A stretch of DNA of 34,023 nucleotides from positions 1 through 34,023 of the forward strand of contig JBCDIQ010000010.1 of the NCBI GenBank assembly GCA_039024295.1. Direction: 5' to 3'. Positions within the stretch are counted from its first letter, which is position 1; each line of letters opens with the position of its first letter. Below the pieces are notes generated by a model. That model saw nothing but the letters and a program-made list of their open reading frames with translations, was not told the DNA's origin and searched no databases. Shown here piece after piece: positions 32,029 to 34,023 of the stretch. This DNA is from JBCDIQ01 sp039024295. GTDB lineage: Bacteria; Bacteroidota; Bacteroidia; J057. A program made the translations under genes and the position numbers.

Positions 32029-33087
32029 ATGAAATATCTATTTGCCAGCGTGTCATTGGTCATCCTTTTCTGGGTTGCAGGCTGTGGGGGAAACAATGAC
32101 ACGAGTTCGTCATCTGGTGTATCCACTACTCCTCAAACACCTGAACAAGCTGTTCCGGCTCAAACCAATCCCAGAGATTCAATCCTGGACATTTTACATG
32201 CCTACTATGAATCACTTGAAGCAGAACAGATTGACGAAACCCATTTTTTTGCTTCCACTGTGGAAAAGTTTTATGGTCAGGAGAACCAGTCCCGGGAAGT
32301 AATCGGTGACATTATTCGAAAAGGATTTGACCAGGTGGAAGGACGAGAAGTTGCCTTAGACGAACAAACCCTGGTGGTGAGCCTGGGAGCGGGCGGAGAA
32401 ATGGTAGCTGAGTTTGGAGGGGATGTAAAACTTACCCGTAGTGCTGATAACAGCATGGTAGAAGAGCGATTCCAGAACCGGGTAACTTTTTCACCCAAGT
32501 ACAAGATCCTCAAATACGAAACCCTGGAAGCACTCACTCCCAAAGCTGCGCAGAGGAGTGCCAATGCACCAGGCATTGAGGCATCAGGAGAGGCCTACCA
32601 GCAAGCAGAAGCGTTAATGGACATTCTCTCAAGTGGAGACTTTTCCTCTGCGAATGTGATGGTGCATCCCGACAAAGGCTTCTATTACTTGTATCGCCCA
32701 GGTGCTTATGACGTACTGCGCGCTTGTAAAAATTTCAAAGAAATATTTGAAGTCAGCGATTGGTTAGAATCGCAATTCAAAACCAACACCTGCAAACTTG
32801 AGGCAGGGGCCATTCCTGACTTCGATTGTGAAAGCTTTTCAAAAGAAGGCTGTTTTCTAAGTGATGTGAATAATTACTCCCGCGCCTCTGACATCATGAA
32901 AGGTACCAATGAAGCGGAATTAACCACCTATGATGCTGGAGATATAGAGGAGGTTAAAAACCTTGAGGCTACAATTAAAGTTCAGGTTTTGGACACCGAT
33001 TTACGGATTGCCCTGTACTTCGGCCAAATTGATGGAGAGTGGTACTTGCTGGTGATGGATACCGCCAGTTACGACTGCTCCGCCTGA
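32029..33087 (+). CDS. Lipoprotein, unknown (352 aa)
   Basis: The start at 32029 gives a lipoprotein signal with C19 in the lipobox (LFWVAGC), then GGNN and a Ser/Thr/Pro linker (~22-50). Two helix-plus-sheet segments follow: one (~55-165) with ILDILHAYYESLEAEQIDETHFFASTVEKFYG, NTF2/SnoaL-like in style, and a second (~185-350) with YQQAEALMDILSSGDF and a C-terminal sheet IALYFGQIDGEWYLLVMDTASYDC. Four to six Cys in the second part may form disulfides. The function is not recognised. It is divergent from the MerR gene and 43 bases before the M16 peptidase gene on the same strand, so the two may be co-transcribed. Confidence 0.78.
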   Translation: MKYLFASVSLVILFWVAGCGGNNDTSSSSGVSTTPQTPEQAVPAQTNPRDSILDILHAYYESLEAEQIDETHFFASTVEKFYGQENQSREVIGDIIRKGFDQVEGREVALDEQTLVVSLGAGGEMVAEFGGDVKLTRSADNSMVEERFQNRVTFSPKYKILKYETLEALTPKAAQRSANAPGIEASGEAYQQAEALMDILSSGDFSSANVMVHPDKGFYYLYRPGAYDVLRACKNFKEIFEVSDWLESQFKTNTCKLEAGAIPDFDCESFSKEGCFLSDVNNYSRASDIMKGTNEAELTTYDAGDIEEVKNLEATIKVQVLDTDLRIALYFGQIDGEWYLLVMDTASYDCSA

Positions 33088-33130
33088 TGCCTTATGTTCA
33101 TTTTTCCTCTCTATCCAAACCATTTACCCG

Positions 33131-33850
33131 ATGAGATTACTTACTGCTCCCCTTATTTGGGCAACTTTTCTTTTTGTTTGTGTCGATAGTTATGCGCAAC
33201 TGCCTAAGCTGCCCAAGCTTTCTGCCAGTTCTATTAGAAATGCGGAAAGAAATAAAGTGGTGGATTTCAACCAGCCCATCCCATTTGACTCTATGGCGGT
33301 CAAAGGCACCCTTGAAAATGGACTCACCTACTACATTCGCCCAAACTCAAAACCAGAAAAATATGCTGAGCTTCGGCTGGTGGTAAATGCCGGTTCTATT
33401 TTAGAGGATGAGGACCAACAGGGACTTGCACACTTTTTGGAGCATATGGCTTTTAATGGGACAAAAAATTTTCCAAAAAACGAACTGGTTGATTACCTGG
33501 AATCTATCGGAACAAAGTTTGGACCTCACCTTAATGCCTACACCAGTTTTGATGAGACGGTGTATATCTTACGGGTCCCTACTGAACCAGCTGAACAATT
33601 TGCCACAGGGCTACAGATTCTAGAGGACTGGGCTCATAACCTGACCTTCGAAGGGGAAGAAATTGAAAAAGAAAGAGGGGTAGTAATAGAAGAATGGCGG
33701 CAGGGGTTGGGGGCAGATGAACGGATGCGGCAGGAGACGTTCCCAAAGACCTACTACAATTCCCGTTATGCCAAAAGACTCCCCATTGGCAAAAAGGAAA
33801 TACTGGAAGTTTTTGATCATGAAAGCCTAAAACGCTTCTACAGAGACTGG
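33131..33850 (+). CDS. Secreted M16 (pitrilysin-type) zinc peptidase, N-terminal part; cut by a fold-back at the contig end
   Basis: 240 genuine residues. The signal peptide (1-22, FLFVCVDSYAQ) precedes an M16 catalytic domain. The zinc motif HxxEH is H101-F-L-E104-H105 in GLAHFLEHMAFNGT, and the third ligand Glu is near E181 in EEIEKERGVVIEEWRQG. YNSRYAKRLPIG matches the family. After W240 (33848-33850) the plus-strand frame reads 52 meaningless residues to a stop at 34009. The real continuation lies reversed at 33985 down to 33851: it reads YRPDLMAIVVVGDVDVAK onwards for 45 codons, exactly as M16 proteins do. Full family members here are ~900 aa, so most is missing. Likely a periplasmic oligopeptide-degrading enzyme. 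Confidence 0.9.
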
Positions 33851-34023
33851 AACCGGATAGAGTTTACGTTCTCGAACCCCTTCTTCTGGAGCAGGAATTT
33901 TACCAAACTTCTCATCAATCATTTGAAGAGTCTTGGCTACATCAACATCTCCCACTACTACAATGGCCATCAGGTCGGGGCGGTACCAGTCTCTGTAGAA
34001 GCGTTTTAGGCTTTCATGATCAA
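33813..34023. repeat. Fold-back (inverted) sequence at the right contig end, probably artefactual
   Basis: 33813-33850 and 33986-34023 are perfect 38-bp reverse complements, and the second reaches the last base. The 135 bases between them encode 45 in-frame M16 codons on the opposite strand, continuing exactly where the plus strand breaks off. Confidence 0.95.

Noticed and set aside
33851..34009. The last 52 residues of the 292-aa plus-strand frame of the M16 gene, ending at a stop at 34009.
   Set aside because: They are antisense of the real M16 continuation, created by the fold-back.

Overview
The window looks like one contig from a Bacteroidota genome, most likely a Saprospirales-type (Lewinella/Haliscomenobacter-like) bacterium. 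Three things point there. There are large secreted proteins of the type IX secretion (T9SS) / gliding-associated kind. There is a CarboxypepD_reg + DUF5686 outer-membrane protein. There is also a V-type ATPase operon in the E-DUF2764-A-B-D-I-K order known from Bacteroidota and Chlamydiae. No Shine-Dalgarno pattern stands out, which also fits. No mobile element, CRISPR array or rRNA was seen.

Layout. 1-3295 (minus) is the N-terminal ~1,100 residues of a giant secreted protein (FG-GAP repeats, CARDB-like and Ig-like repeats) running off the left edge. 3617-4918 (minus) is threonine synthase. 5089-6678 (plus) is a secreted VWA protein, followed by a two-way terminator and tRNA-Leu(UAA). 6967-9273 (minus) is a T9SS-sorted IgGFc-binding-like protein. 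9512-12007 is the DUF5686 outer-membrane protein. 12094-15179 holds small genes: a 63-residue ORF, a secreted thioredoxin-like protein, a YidJ-type acetyltransferase, a multi-pass membrane protein and a lipoprotein. 15250-19384 (minus) holds a methyltransferase, pdxJ, a photolyase-related protein and a short-chain dehydrogenase. 19508-21212 is an AAA-ATPase-like/PD-(D/E)XK protein broken by one extra G in a G7 run. 21237-22667 (minus) is rlmD. 23135-30756 is the V-ATPase operon. It is followed by a strong terminator, a CarH-like MerR regulator with a candidate operator, a lipoprotein and an M16 peptidase cut by the contig end.

The most unusual feature is a family of degenerate 7-bp tandem tracts (units of the type ANA[A/C]CT[G/A]) in at least seven intergenic places. 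Almost all abut a start or stop codon exactly. In the V-ATPase operon two tracts carry heptamer blocks in opposite orientation at their two ends. They sit exactly where subunit stoichiometry changes (A3B3 | D, I | K ring). Two 29-bp copies, 27/29 identical, flank the frameshifted nuclease gene. The proteolipid subunit carries the full set of Na+-coordinating residues known from Enterococcus hirae NtpK.

The right end is not genuine linear sequence. After position 33850 the sequence folds back on itself: the reverse complement of 33851-33985 is the natural continuation of the M16 gene, and 33986-34023 is a perfect 38-bp inverted copy of 33813-33850. This looks like a chimeric or assembly artefact.
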